Assembly: GCA_965240325.2 (NCBI GenBank)
Contig: OZ251244.1
Location: 558,001-622,000, forward strand
Length of the DNA: 64,000 nucleotides
Direction of reading: 5' to 3'
Source of the DNA: Rebecca billardiae RCC1528
Taxonomy: Eukaryota > Haptophyta
The position numbers and the translations under genes are program-made. The notes beneath the pieces are model-generated. The model was not told where the DNA came from, ran no database searches, and was given only the letters and a program-made list of their open reading frames with translations. Shown one piece after another: positions 30,868 through 42,523 of this stretch; position 1 is the stretch's first letter; every line of letters starts with the position of its first letter.

Positions 30868-31385
30868 TTACGGCACAGGTGGAAGGTTCTTCACCTTTGG
30901 CAGGTAGTACATCTCGACGTACTGGTCGACCATGTAGTCCGGAATATCGCACACCCACTTTGGCAGCCCCGCGCCGTCCCCCGGGTAGCGCATGTACTTG
31001 CTCGAGCCGAATTGCCAGGGCACTGCGCACGCGGCCGGCATGGGCGTGGCGCGTATCGCACCACTCGGGATCGGCTGACAGCGGGGGCGCAGCGAGTGGT
31101 GGGGGAGGCGGGGGCGATGCACATGGCGATGGATAAGCGGGGGCGCAGGCACGCACGCTTGTACGGATCCGGATGCGCCCAGTGCTTGAGCATCGCGTCC
31201 GCGTCGTCGCACAGCTTCTCGGCAAGCGCCGGGCTCTGCACGTGGCGGTTGGCCTCAAACTGCTTGCGCAGGTCCTTCGCCTCGGCGATGAAGAGTTCGC
31301 GGTCGACGGTCCAGTTGAACAGGGTCTTCAGCGACCGCCGATACAGCGTACACACGCGCAGCGTGTGCGTGCTGGGCGCCGCCAT
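30868..31385 (-). CDS. NDUFB9: NADH:ubiquinone oxidoreductase subunit B9 (LYR protein)
   Basis: Exon 1 is 31385-31157 and exon 2 is 31022-30868. The 134-nt intron (GTGCGT...GCAG) gives HPDPYK-LPWQFGSSKYMRYP, and the product is 127 aa. The amino end contains the LYR-type motif VCTLYRRSLKTLFNW, followed by DRELFIAEAKDLRKQFEANR. The carboxy end has the NDUFB9 signature region VPWQFGS/KYMRYPGDG and PDYMVDQYVEMYYLPK (the first residue after the splice is Leu). It is an accessory subunit of mitochondrial complex I that binds acyl-carrier protein through the LYR motif. It is head to head with UBC9, 167 bp apart. Confidence 0.9.
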
Positions 31386-31552
31386 GCCTCGCACCTCGGT
31401 GGCCTCCTCGGCGATGGCAGCCCTCGCCGAGTCGGGGGAATAAAATAGCGTGTGGGGATTGATTTTCTTTTTGAACCGCCCGGGCCCGGACTCGCCAACC
31501 GCCTCGCCTTGCCGCAGCGCTCTCCAGGCACCGCGCGTTCGAAGCGGGCGCC

Positions 31553-32050
31553 ATGAGCCTGGCCACCTCGCGGCTGGCGGCCGAGCGCAAGAGCTGGCGG
31601 AAGGACCATCCGCACGGGTTTGTCGCGAAGCCCGCAACGCGAGCTGACGGCTCGGCCGACTTGCTCACCTGGCACTGCCGCGTGCCCGGCAAGGAGGGCA
31701 CGATCTGGGAGGGCGGCGTGTACCCGGTGAAGCTCGCGTTCTCGACGGACTACCCGACGCGCCCTCCCGTCTGCTCGTTCGAGCAGCCAGGCTTCTTGCA
31801 CCCGAACGTGTACGATGACGGCAAGATCTGTCTGTCGATCATCAACGACCCCGCGCAGGGCGGCACGTGGAAGCCGGCGATCACCATCAAGACCATCCTC
31901 CTCGGCATCCAGGAGTTGTTGGACGACCCAAACATCAAATCGGCCGCGCAGCAGCGGGGGTACGACCTGTACAGGCATAACCGCGCGCAGTACACCAAGC
32001 TGGTCAAGGCGCAGGCGCAGCGCTTCGCGCCCACCGATCTCACCCTCTGA
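31553..32050 (+). CDS. UBC9: SUMO-conjugating enzyme E2
   Basis: 165 aa, intronless, starting MSLATSRLAAERKSWRKDHP, which matches the Ubc9 amino-terminal helix that contacts SUMO and E1. The E2 core includes GGVYPVKLAFSTDYPTRPPV, the HPN motif (FLHPNVYDDGKICLSII) with the catalytic Cys at residue 93, and TWKPAITIKTILLGIQELL. The tail (DLYRHNRAQYTKLVKAQAQR) is the usual Ubc9 helix with a few extra residues. The usual PSG before the active site is replaced by DDG, a mild variant. It transfers SUMO from the E1 to lysines of target proteins, mostly in the nucleus. It shares its upstream region with NDUFB9. Confidence 0.95.
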   Translation: MSLATSRLAAERKSWRKDHPHGFVAKPATRADGSADLLTWHCRVPGKEGTIWEGGVYPVKLAFSTDYPTRPPVCSFEQPGFLHPNVYDDGKICLSIINDPAQGGTWKPAITIKTILLGIQELLDDPNIKSAAQQRGYDLYRHNRAQYTKLVKAQAQRFAPTDLTL

Positions 32051-32885
32051 CCACTTACTCGACTCCCCGTCAGTTGAGAAGTACCGACACGCTGAGCCCG
32101 AGTACTGACTCGGGCAGCGCCACTGCCGCGCCGTACCGGTCTACCGGGCCTCGCCAATGCCCAGTGGCCAGTGAGTCAGCGGCCGTCTAGCGCCGCGATT
32201 GATCATACCAGTAGTCGGCGATCGTCGGGCCGCGCGAGCCTCTGCCGTGTCGTCATGTGCCCGCCGATCGGTCAATCGAGACAAACAACAGCAGTATAGG
32301 CCATCCTTGGGCTTGGGCCATCGCCCTGTCCGACCGCGCGGACAGGTTGAAAAATCAACCAACACCTGTGTGGACGGCTGGGTAGACGCGACCTGTCCAC
32401 CCGTCTTTCGGACTACAAAACATCGCGCCCGTCCCATGGCGGCCGGCGCGTGGCGCGCGTGCTTGGAAACCACGGAGCACACGAAGGCCGGTGGTTTCCG
32501 ACCTTCGCCGCCACGGCCCGCCGCCCCGTTCGCGCGCAATCGGTACCACAGTCTGGTGCCCAGTTCCTCTTGATCACTCCCGCATCGGCAGTGGCGCGAA
32601 GCCGAAGCGCAATCGGGAAGAAGCACAAGGGGAGATCTTGGAGCGACGAGCCTTCAAGGAGGCTGCCGTCGCGAACGAGCAGGATGCGCCTGTTGCAGTT
32701 TGTGCGTGCATCCTTGCACGAACGCGTGCTGGTCTCCTGCTGCACTGCTCATACCGTACGCACGAGCGCGCAACCGTGCGCACGCGCTCAGTCAAGAGCC
32801 CGGGCAGGTGGCTCGGACCACAGGCGCGAGTGCTTGTGAAGCTCGCCTCACGAGGCCTTCGTAGAAAAAGGCGGCCAACTGTAGC
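32051..32885. other. spacer
   Basis: Composition is less GC-biased than in the genes, and short overlapping frames occur on both strands. I recognised no protein or RNA. Confidence 0.5.
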
Positions 32886-33417
32886 GTGCTAAGGAAGCAG
32901 AAGACGATGCTCGCAAAACGCGTCCAGCGCGCGAGGGCGAAGCTTGCTACGGCGCGCGCGGCCTCTGCTGTTGTAGTTCGGGCCGCTGCTCCGGCCGTGC
33001 AGGCGTCTGGCGCGGGGTCCTCGGAAAAGCAGGCGAACTCGGGCAGTCTGCCTTTGCTGCCGGCAAGACGTATCGAAAGCGCACACATTTGGTCGTGCGC
33101 GTGGCGCGCTCGCGCGCCGTGACGCAGCGAGCAGGCGATCCTTGACAAGCGCCTCGCTGACGCTCAGCAGGCCGAAGCGACGAGCGCGGCGCTCGACCAC
33201 GACGACAGGCACGCCCTGAGTGAGGGGGAAGGCACCTTTCGAGACAGCACTCAGGCGCGCGACGTCGAGTATGTCATTGATCGCGCGCTTGTGTGAGCAC
33301 GGCAGCAAGACCAAGTCGCGCGAGGTGGAGCAGGCGGTAGCGCGCCTCTTCGCATTCCGAGGATGTGTGCGGCCCGCGGTTCTGTCTGTCGGCTTGAGTG
33401 GCTTCAGGCAGCGCTAG
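32886..33417 (+). pseudogene. probable decayed coding sequence, family unknown
   Basis: Three pieces in successive plus frames look protein-like: KQKTMLAKRVQRARAKLATA (from 32886), then after a TGA AILDKRLADAQQAEATSAAL continuing to VEYVIDRALV and a stop, then SKTKSREVEQAVARLFAFRG ending at 33417. The breaks fall where one frame passes to the next with continuous charged-helical character, which suggests frameshifts rather than introns. No family is recognised. It could also be a gene with introns I failed to place. Confidence 0.3.
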
Positions 33418-34042
33418 TCTTATAGTAACTACTACATTATTAATTGCATCATCAGTCGTCGTGCGCCAGGGGCGCCGGCCTCACTCTGTTTCATGCTGAT
33501 AGCGCGTCATGATATGAAGTGCTCACTGCTCAGTGCTGCTCGGCCAGACTCAGATGACAGTCGGAACTCGGAAGTGTGCCTGACCACCTGTGTCTGTCGG
33601 ACTCTATCGGCGACTATCATCGCTCGTCAGTGGCCGTTCGCGCGGCGCGGTGATATACTTCATCTGCGGACTTAGCAGGCTGTTCGTCCGAGCTGAGCGC
33701 CGGCTGCTGACGGCGTATGCCCTCAGACGACCCGCGATGGCTGTGTCTACTGTGACCAGACACCCGCGCGGGCGTCGCGGGCCGCGCGGCCGCCGGTCCG
33801 GAACTCCGGAACGCCGGTCCGGAACGCCGGCGGGCCCGGGCCCTGACGCCCGACGCCAGGCTCGAGCGCGGGCCCATCAGCGCTGTGTGAGCCGTATATA
33901 TATTTATTATCATATACAACGACGCCATGTTACTTTTGGGACAGCGCGGCCGTGCAGCACTAGCAACTAAGCCTGATGCAGCATATCAGTAGTCGTCGTC
34001 AGTGATTGATGAGCGAGCACGCGCGCCGCGCGGAGCACCAGG
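33418..34042. other. spacer with strong GC inverted repeats
   Basis: Around 33775-33840 several copies of GCCGGTCCGGAAC and GCCGGCGGGCCCGGGCC create nested hairpins. A short (TA)n run lies at 33895. No gene was seen. Confidence 0.5.
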
Positions 34043-34132
34043 CTGCATGCATCGATGTGCGCATGGGATGCAGCCTCAAGTGGCTTGGGGCAGCGACTTC
34101 CTTGCCGCACACCTCGCACACGTTCTACGAGA
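34043..34132 (-). pseudogene. relic zinc-finger exon beyond the stop codon
   Basis: Read on the minus strand after CTCGTAG, the sequence encodes NVCEVCGKEVAAPSHLRLH followed by MRTSMHA. It retains CxxC and HxxxH but has a shortened linker. It lies just 3' of the final exon of the zinc-finger gene and looks like a decayed further module of the same array. Confidence 0.5.
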
Positions 34133-34153
34133 CGTCTACGGCTATTCGACAGC

Positions 34154-36883
<2,730 letters not shown>

Positions 36884-38069
36884 TGCGATCGGCGGCGGGG
36901 CCTGCGCGAGCGGCACGAAGCGCGGAGATGGTCGCGCGAGGCGAGGGCGCGAGTCAGCGGGCGCGAGCGTCGGGCGCGATTGTGCGCACGCGAGGCTGCG
37001 CCCAGGGCGCGCGCAGCGCAGCACTCGCGCGCCGCGCGCGGACGCCGTGTCTGACTTACGAAGGGCGCGGGAAGGCTGCGTGCGGGTTGAGCGGCTTGGC
37101 GGCGGAAGGCGGCAAGGCGCAGCCGTGCGCTGAGGCGCTTGCGCTCGCGTGCGCCGCTGCAGCCGCGGCGCCCGCTTGAAATCAGCGAGGCGAAGACCGT
37201 TGGCCGCAGCGAAGTCATTATAATTGAGCGAAAGTCCGGGCGCCCGGGAGCGGTGGAGCGCCAGAAGTGGCGGCTTCCGGATTCGGAACACGCCCTCTCG
37301 AGCCTCCCGCTCGTCATCTCTGGCTCCGTCATCCGTGTGCGAATCGTCCGCGTGGAGCCAGTAGCTACAGTAGACGTACAGCAAGACTATCTCCCTTGCG
37401 TACGTACAGCAGTGGCCAGGCAATGGTTGCGATGGTGCCAGCTCTTCGGAAGCGGGCGGCCCGTCCGCCCGTGTGAGGCGTGTGACCGTGTCGGCGTGCC
37501 AATGGCGTCCGACGAGGGCGACGGTGCCGAGGCGGAGACTGTGCCGGGGCTGGCGCCCAGCGCGGCTCTCGCCTCTCCGGGACGGTCTGACGCACCGTCT
37601 GAAGGCCGCACCGGGCAAGTGCAACGTCATCCGTCATCGAGCCGCATCAGCCGCGCTCATGAACAGATGTGCCACCGCCGAATCGGGCCGCGAGCACGGC
37701 GTGCGCCATGGCCGATCGCTGCCGTGGCTTGGATCGGGCTTTTCCAGCGGCATGCTGAGCTGGGCCGATCGCTGTGGCCGACGAGGCGCCCGCCGACGGG
37801 CACGTATGGTGCCCTGCAGCTGGCGATCGCGTGAAGCTGGTCTTCGCTTCACCAGGGCTAGTCATTGTGCGGATGGGTGCGTGTACGGCCTTGGGCACAT
37901 GACTGTTGGCTGCGGGCTGCGGCGCACTGCCGGGGCCGCGCGCTCGCTTTCGCAGTGTTCTCGACGCACGCACGTGACAAATCGGCGCCGGTAAGAGTAC
38001 GGCTCGCTGCTGCTCGCGCAGGCTGCCACTCTCTCCGTCCGGCTCGAGGCGCTCCCCGGGCGTGGCCCC
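36884..38069. other. spacer
   Basis: 5' flank of the zinc-finger gene and 3' flank of the UIM-like gene. Frames up to 231 codons occur, but none is protein-like. Two copies of GGCCGATCGCTG lie near 37700 and 37770. Confidence 0.45.
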
Positions 38070-38573
38070 TTAGCAGAGCACCCAGTCGGAGTCGCTGCCG
38101 CCGCCAGACGCGTCCTCGTCCTCCGCCTCGATGGCGCGCACGTCCGTGACGGGGTCGTCCGCCGCGTCCGAGGCGCACGCGTCCTCCTCGATCACCACGC
38201 CGTCGTCCGACTCGTGAGCCGTCGGCTCTGCCGCGCCGTCCGCCGGCTCAGGGGCCTGAGATGCGTCGGCGCTCGCCCAGGCGGCCCGCGCGGGCGGCGG
38301 CGGCGTGACCGCTCGGCCGGCCTCCGCCGCGGAGAGTGCCAGCGCGATCTCGAGAGCTTCTTGCTCGACGGGATTTGCGGCGTCTGCGTGCTCAGTGGGA
38401 TGCTCACTCTCCGTCGACCGGCGGATCGCCTCCTGCATCGCCTCCTCCTCCGCCTGCTGAAGCTCCTGTGCCCGCGCCGAGGCGGCCAGCGCACGCGCGA
38501 GCTCCTCCGCCTCGCGGTCGGTCTCGACGCGGTGCCCGTACGGGTGGCTGGCAGTCGAGCCGCCATCCATGCG
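38070..38573 (-). CDS. acidic protein with ubiquitin-interacting-motif-like helices
   Basis: 167 aa from the ATG at 38573 (MDGGSTASHPYGHRVETDRE). Two segments match the UIM pattern of acidic cluster, central Ala, then Ser: AEEEAMQEAIRRSTESE and EQEALEIALALSAAEAG. A preceding helix, EELARALAASARAQELQQ, is similar. The tail is acidic (DDGVVIEEDACASDAADD) and ends SDSDWVLC. UIM proteins bind ubiquitin on cargo or proteasome substrates; the exact role is unknown. Head to head with TRM1, 193 bp between starts. The motif calls rest on pattern only. Confidence 0.6.
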   Translation of the reverse strand, partial: RMDGGSTASHPYGHRVETDREAEELARALAASARAQELQQAEEEAMQEAIRRSTESEHPTEHADAANPVEQEALEIALALSAAEAGRAVTPPPPARAAWASADASQAPEPADGAAEPTAHESDDGVVIEEDACASDAADDPVTDVRAIEAEDEDASGGGSDSDWVLC

Positions 38574-38766
38574 AAGCGCGCGGCATGCGTTGAGCCCGCC
38601 GCCCCTCACTGGCGGCTGCTGCCGCACCGAGGCGGACAGCATCCTCACGTCCGCCTGCTGCCTTGTGCCTCTTCGTCACGGTGGACGGGTCTTGCACATC
38701 TCCCGGGAGCCGGAACGCCCCGGACTCGCGCCGCCGGCCGAGCGCGCCAAGCCGCCCGTCATCAGC

Positions 38767-40104
38767 ATGTCCGCTGCGACGGTGATCGCGCTGTTGAGCG
38801 CGAGCCACGGGTCGCTGGTGCGGGAGCGCGGCGTGCTGCTCGACACGACCGGCGCCTTCTACCGGCCCCAGTCCGCCATCTCGCGCGACCTCTCCGTCCT
38901 CGCCGCGTCGGTGCACGCCGAGGAGACCACGTCCGGGCCGCTGCGCGTGCTGGACGCGTTTGGCGGCTGCGGCTCGCGCGCGGCGCGCTACCTCGAGCGC
39001 GGGGTGGCGTCGCACGTGCACGTGAACGAGGGGTCGCCCGACTTGGGCCCGACCATCCGCGCGAACCTCGCGCCCTTCGGCCGCGAGGGCGACGCGTGGC
39101 GCGTGACGCACGACGACGCGCACCTGCTACTGATGCAGAACGCGGGCGCGTTTGAATACGATCTGATCGACGCAGACTCGTTCGGGCTGAGCGCGCGCGC
39201 GATCGCCGCGGCGATGTGGTCGGCCAAGATCGGCGGTCTGCTCTACGTCACGCACACCGACGGCCGCGCGCACACCGCGCCGGAGCGCACGCTCGCCACG
39301 TACGGCGCGTGGCCGGCGCCATCCTCCTCTGTCCACACCGCTGTCAACGAGCAGGCGCTCCGACTGCTCGTTGGGCGCGCGGCGCAGGAGGCGGCGGTGC
39401 ACGGGCTGTGCGCGCGGCCGCTCTTCTCGCACTACTCGCCGCACGGGCCGTGCTTCCGCTCGATGCTGCACATCACGCGGCCACACGCCAAGGCGGCGAG
39501 GCGCGCGGCCGAGGCACCGGCCGGGGCGTCGAGCGCTGCCGAGCGCGGCGGCGCGCGAGCGGGCGCGAATGCGCGCGCCGTGAGCCACAGCGAGCTCGCC
39601 TCGAGCTTCGCGTTCGTCAGCACCTGCACCTCGTGCGGCCAGCACGCGCGCGTCGGGTGGGACGAGCTCGGCGCGTCCGCCTGCCGGTCGTGCGGCACAA
39701 CCGCCGCACCCGGCTCACTGGCGGGGCCGATGTGGACGGCGGCTCTGAGCGACTCGGCGTTTGTCGCTCGGATGCGCGAGCGCGCGGCGGCGTGGGGCGA
39801 GGAGTACGCCGAGGCCGCGGCGGCCCTCGCCTCGCTCGCCGCGGAGGCGGCGGTCGAGGCCGCTCCGGGCGGCGGCGCGCTGCTCTCGTACCACGCGCAC
39901 CACGTCGCGTCGCGCGCCGGCCTGTCCGGTCCGGTCCGGATGGACGCGCTGATCGAGGTGCTGCGCTCGGGCGGGCACCGCGCGTGCCGCTCGCACTGCA
40001 GCCGCTTCGCGATCAAGTCGGACGCGCCGATGCACGAGCTCGTCGCGGCCGCGCGCGCCGTCGCCGGCGTGCTGCCGGCGTCAGTCTCCGCCGCCGCCTG
40101 GTAA
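38767..40104 (+). CDS. TRM1: tRNA (guanine26-N2)-dimethyltransferase TRM1
   Basis: 445 aa from the ATG at 38767; an in-frame ATG at 38569 would add 66 residues and overlap the divergent gene's start. Order of motifs: RDLSVLAAS, SAM-binding LDAFGGCGSRAARYLERG, NEGSPDLGPTIRANLAPFG (the Trm1 acidic motif), YDLIDADSFGLSARAI, GGLLYVTHTDG, a zinc-ribbon-like pair (CTSCGQHA and CRSCGTT), and the carboxy segment GPVRMDALIEVLRSGGHR followed by IKSDAPMHEL. The enzyme methylates G26 of tRNAs. The usual D-P-F/Y-G motif reads D-S-F-G here, a departure at a catalytic loop. It is intronless. Its 3' end is copied at 42156-42287. Confidence 0.9.
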   Translation: MSAATVIALLSASHGSLVRERGVLLDTTGAFYRPQSAISRDLSVLAASVHAEETTSGPLRVLDAFGGCGSRAARYLERGVASHVHVNEGSPDLGPTIRANLAPFGREGDAWRVTHDDAHLLLMQNAGAFEYDLIDADSFGLSARAIAAAMWSAKIGGLLYVTHTDGRAHTAPERTLATYGAWPAPSSSVHTAVNEQALRLLVGRAAQEAAVHGLCARPLFSHYSPHGPCFRSMLHITRPHAKAARRAAEAPAGASSAAERGGARAGANARAVSHSELASSFAFVSTCTSCGQHARVGWDELGASACRSCGTTAAPGSLAGPMWTAALSDSAFVARMRERAAAWGEEYAEAAAALASLAAEAAVEAAPGGGALLSYHAHHVASRAGLSGPVRMDALIEVLRSGGHRACRSHCSRFAIKSDAPMHELVAAARAVAGVLPASVSAAAW

Positions 40105-40145
40105 CTCTGCACGTCAGCGCGTTTAGATGGTGCATAGACTTTACC
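40014..40145 (+). repeat. direct repeat copy 1 (TRM1 3' end)
   Basis: About 132 bp covering the last 30 codons of TRM1, its stop and 40 bp beyond (AGATGGTGCATAGACTTTAC). An almost identical copy lies 2142 bp downstream. Weaker similarity (CTACGAAT) continues a further 15 bp. Confidence 0.95.
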
Positions 40146-40324
40146 CCTCTTTAGGCTACGAATTCTGGATGTCTTGAGAATTCTCATCGCATTCAAGATT
40201 GGCTGTGATATATCCAGATAATACAAAGAATGGCGAGATATGCTTTACGACCGGTGCGCACATAGCCCGCATACACGATTGCACCACTATAAAAGAATGA
40301 ACTCTACTATGCAGCCCATCTGTC

Positions 40325-40576
40325 GTGAATAAATGGTGCCTATGTCAAAGCGACGGTCGTAATCCGATCGAATACGTACACGGTAAATGGTGCCTATGTC
40401 AAGGTGATGGTCGTAATCCGATCGAATACGCAAACGGGTACGTCGATTACAAGATAGAGCCCGGACGACCGGACGTGGCCGACGACTCTTCCTTTCCAGC
40501 CTCGTTGCATCCAGCGCATCTGCCCAGCGCAGCGAGCCCTCGCATGCGCACGCGCTGCGCGATCACCAGCAGATAA
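40325..40576 (+). CDS. possible small ORF with an 18-residue tandem repeat
   Basis: 83 codons. The DNA contains a 54-bp direct repeat (40330-40383 and 40384-40437), giving two copies of KWCLCQxDGRNPIEY plus three residues in frame. The rest (PGRPDVADDSSFPASL) is unremarkable. The repeat length being a multiple of three and sparing the frame is the only coding evidence. Confidence 0.25.
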   Translation: MNKWCLCQSDGRNPIEYVHGKWCLCQGDGRNPIEYANGYVDYKIEPGRPDVADDSSFPASLHPAHLPSAASPRMRTRCAITSR

Positions 40577-40586
40577 CGACGTCACC

Positions 40587-42290
40587 ATGCACGGCGATGT
40601 CATGATCGGCACGGAGCGCGCCGCTGGCAAGCACACGATCGTACGCGATCACGCCAGCGCCGTTGCACCCAGTCCGTCTTCACCTGCACCTTCCATGTTC
40701 CGTGGTTCGGCCACATCGATCGATGCAGCACGCAGTGCAGCTGACGTCGTCGCCCGGCCGCACCATTCGCTCGAACACATCCTCGGTGAGCATCTTCCTC
40801 GTGTACGCGCATTGCTTTCCAAGCTGCACCCGTGCCGCAGCGCGCCGCCGGACATCGCCCTACTTGCTGCTGCGTATGAATCCAAACGATGTGGGAAACC
40901 TCGTTCACATTTCTACCCGATCGACGCTCATCGCAAGGCGTGTGATCAACGCGTGCGGCAGCTCGAGACGCTACTTAAACGCGATGCCCACGACGTGCAC
41001 GCAGCGATCTGGCTCGGGCACGCTCTCCCGCCGCCGCCCTGCGCTGGTACCTGCTGCAGCCGTGCGGTTCCATCTGGAGCGTTCACCAACGATATCTGCT
41101 CTGCCGCCAACAACACGTCCACGAATGCCGACTCGCCGATGATGCCCGACCTCTCACACGCCACGCCGCCGTCGATGCACGCTTGCACCATCTCGCAACT
41201 CCCAAACTTTTCCGCCGCCATCGGTGCCACACCTGCGCGCGCTTACGACATGCTTGCTGCGCACGACCTTGTCCTGAGCACGGCAGATCTTCACGCTCTC
41301 GAGCTGCAGTGCACCGCCGTCAGCTCCCACCGACCGCTCTCACAACTCGTTCCGGCGGCGGACTACCATTCCGTCAACAACCGATTGTGGCGGCTGGGCG
41401 TGCGCATCAACCTCATTTCGCCCGCCTTGCACGGCCGCATCTGGCCGCAGCAGCAGTCCGCCGTCGCCGCCTCTGCCCATGCTCCCACCACCACCGCCTC
41501 CAACCCCACTCCACCCAACCCGCTCGGCGCTGCGTCGTTCTCGGCAGCCCAGTCGAGCGCAGCGGTGGCAGGCGACGACGAAACCGACACGTTCAAGGCG
41601 CTCCTCGTCGCGCTCGAGCACTTCGAGAAGCCGATCGACGACGACCACGGCCGCGCGCGCAAGGATCTGGACCTGCTCATGCAGGCGTGGCTGGCGGCGC
41701 ACTCCAAAGCTCCGCCGCTGCAGCCTGGCTACGTGACGGCGCACAACCAGCCCAACCGCAAGGCGAACGCGGCGCGGCACGCTCTTCTCGTTCGCCATCT
41801 CGCCGCGCACCACCACGGACTGCACGAGCGCTGCTTCCCGTCCTCGCCGAGCGAGCGCGAGCTGCGACGCGCGCGCGAGCTGCTCAACCCTTCCGAGCTG
41901 CGCCGCGCCGAGGAGGAGCGCTCGCGCCTCGACGCCTTCTCGACGCTCGACGCTCGCGACGCCGCGCTGCTCGAGGAGTCGGACGAGCGCGACGGCGACG
42001 AGCCCGCTGCTGACGGCGAGCCGAGCGATCCTCCTCCGCCTTCGACCTCGCGCGCGCCTTTCCTTCACCTCGTCCCCGATCCGGACGTCCCACCCTTCAT
42101 CCCCGCCTACGACTGGGCCACCATCCACGCCGGCGCCGCCGTGCCGCCGGACGCCCAAGTCGGACGCGCCGATGCACGAGCTCGTCGCGGCCGCGCGCGC
42201 CGTCGCCGGCGTGCTGCCGGCGTCAGTCTCCGCCGCCGCCTGGTAACTCTGCACGTCAGCGCGTTTAGATGGTGCATAGACTTTACTTAG
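40587..42290 (+). CDS. intronless ORF, possible mobile-element or insert-borne protein
   Basis: 567 codons from the ATG at 40587. The amino half is Ala/Ser/His-rich; the carboxy half has a clearer protein character: DETDTFKALLVALEHFEKPI, ARKDLDLLMQAWLAAHSKAP, RELRRARELLNPSELRRAEE and FIPAYDWATIH. The last 44 codons lie in the duplicated TRM1 3' end read in a different frame, so the natural stop has been lost or replaced. The segment differs from neighbouring genes in lower GC and mixed codon use. No family is recognised; a gag-like or other retroelement protein is possible. It is flanked by the 132-bp direct repeats. Confidence 0.4.
   Translation: MHGDVMIGTERAAGKHTIVRDHASAVAPSPSSPAPSMFRGSATSIDAARSAADVVARPHHSLEHILGEHLPRVRALLSKLHPCRSAPPDIALLAAAYESKRCGKPRSHFYPIDAHRKACDQRVRQLETLLKRDAHDVHAAIWLGHALPPPPCAGTCCSRAVPSGAFTNDICSAANNTSTNADSPMMPDLSHATPPSMHACTISQLPNFSAAIGATPARAYDMLAAHDLVLSTADLHALELQCTAVSSHRPLSQLVPAADYHSVNNRLWRLGVRINLISPALHGRIWPQQQSAVAASAHAPTTTASNPTPPNPLGAASFSAAQSSAAVAGDDETDTFKALLVALEHFEKPIDDDHGRARKDLDLLMQAWLAAHSKAPPLQPGYVTAHNQPNRKANAARHALLVRHLAAHHHGLHERCFPSSPSERELRRARELLNPSELRRAEEERSRLDAFSTLDARDAALLEESDERDGDEPAADGEPSDPPPPSTSRAPFLHLVPDPDVPPFIPAYDWATIHAGAAVPPDAQVGRADARARRGRARRRRRAAGVSLRRRLVTLHVSAFRWCIDFT
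42156..42287 (+). repeat. direct repeat copy 2 (TRM1 3' end)
   Basis: Begins CAAGTCGGACGCGCCGATGC, as at 40014, and runs past the TRM1 stop to GACTTTAC with essentially no differences. The near-identity implies a recent event. Confidence 0.95.
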
Positions 42291-42523
42291 CATAAGCTAC
42301 GAATACTACTACTAGACACTAGTAGTCACAGTAGCTAGTCGACTGACACTTCTCGGTAGTTTGCGGCTCATCCAGACGCAGATCTCGTCCGAGATGACGC
42401 GAGTGGCACTCAAGCAGGGATTCGAGATTCGTCATCTGGCCGTCATCGCTTGGTCGGCAGCCGCGAAGCCGCCCATCACGGCCGCCGCCACCTCGGCTCA
42501 CCGGATCACCGCCGTCTGTACCA

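Noticed and set aside
37139-37834. 231-codon plus ORF in the spacer
   Set aside because: No domain, mixed codon use and competing frames on both strands; nothing supports translation.
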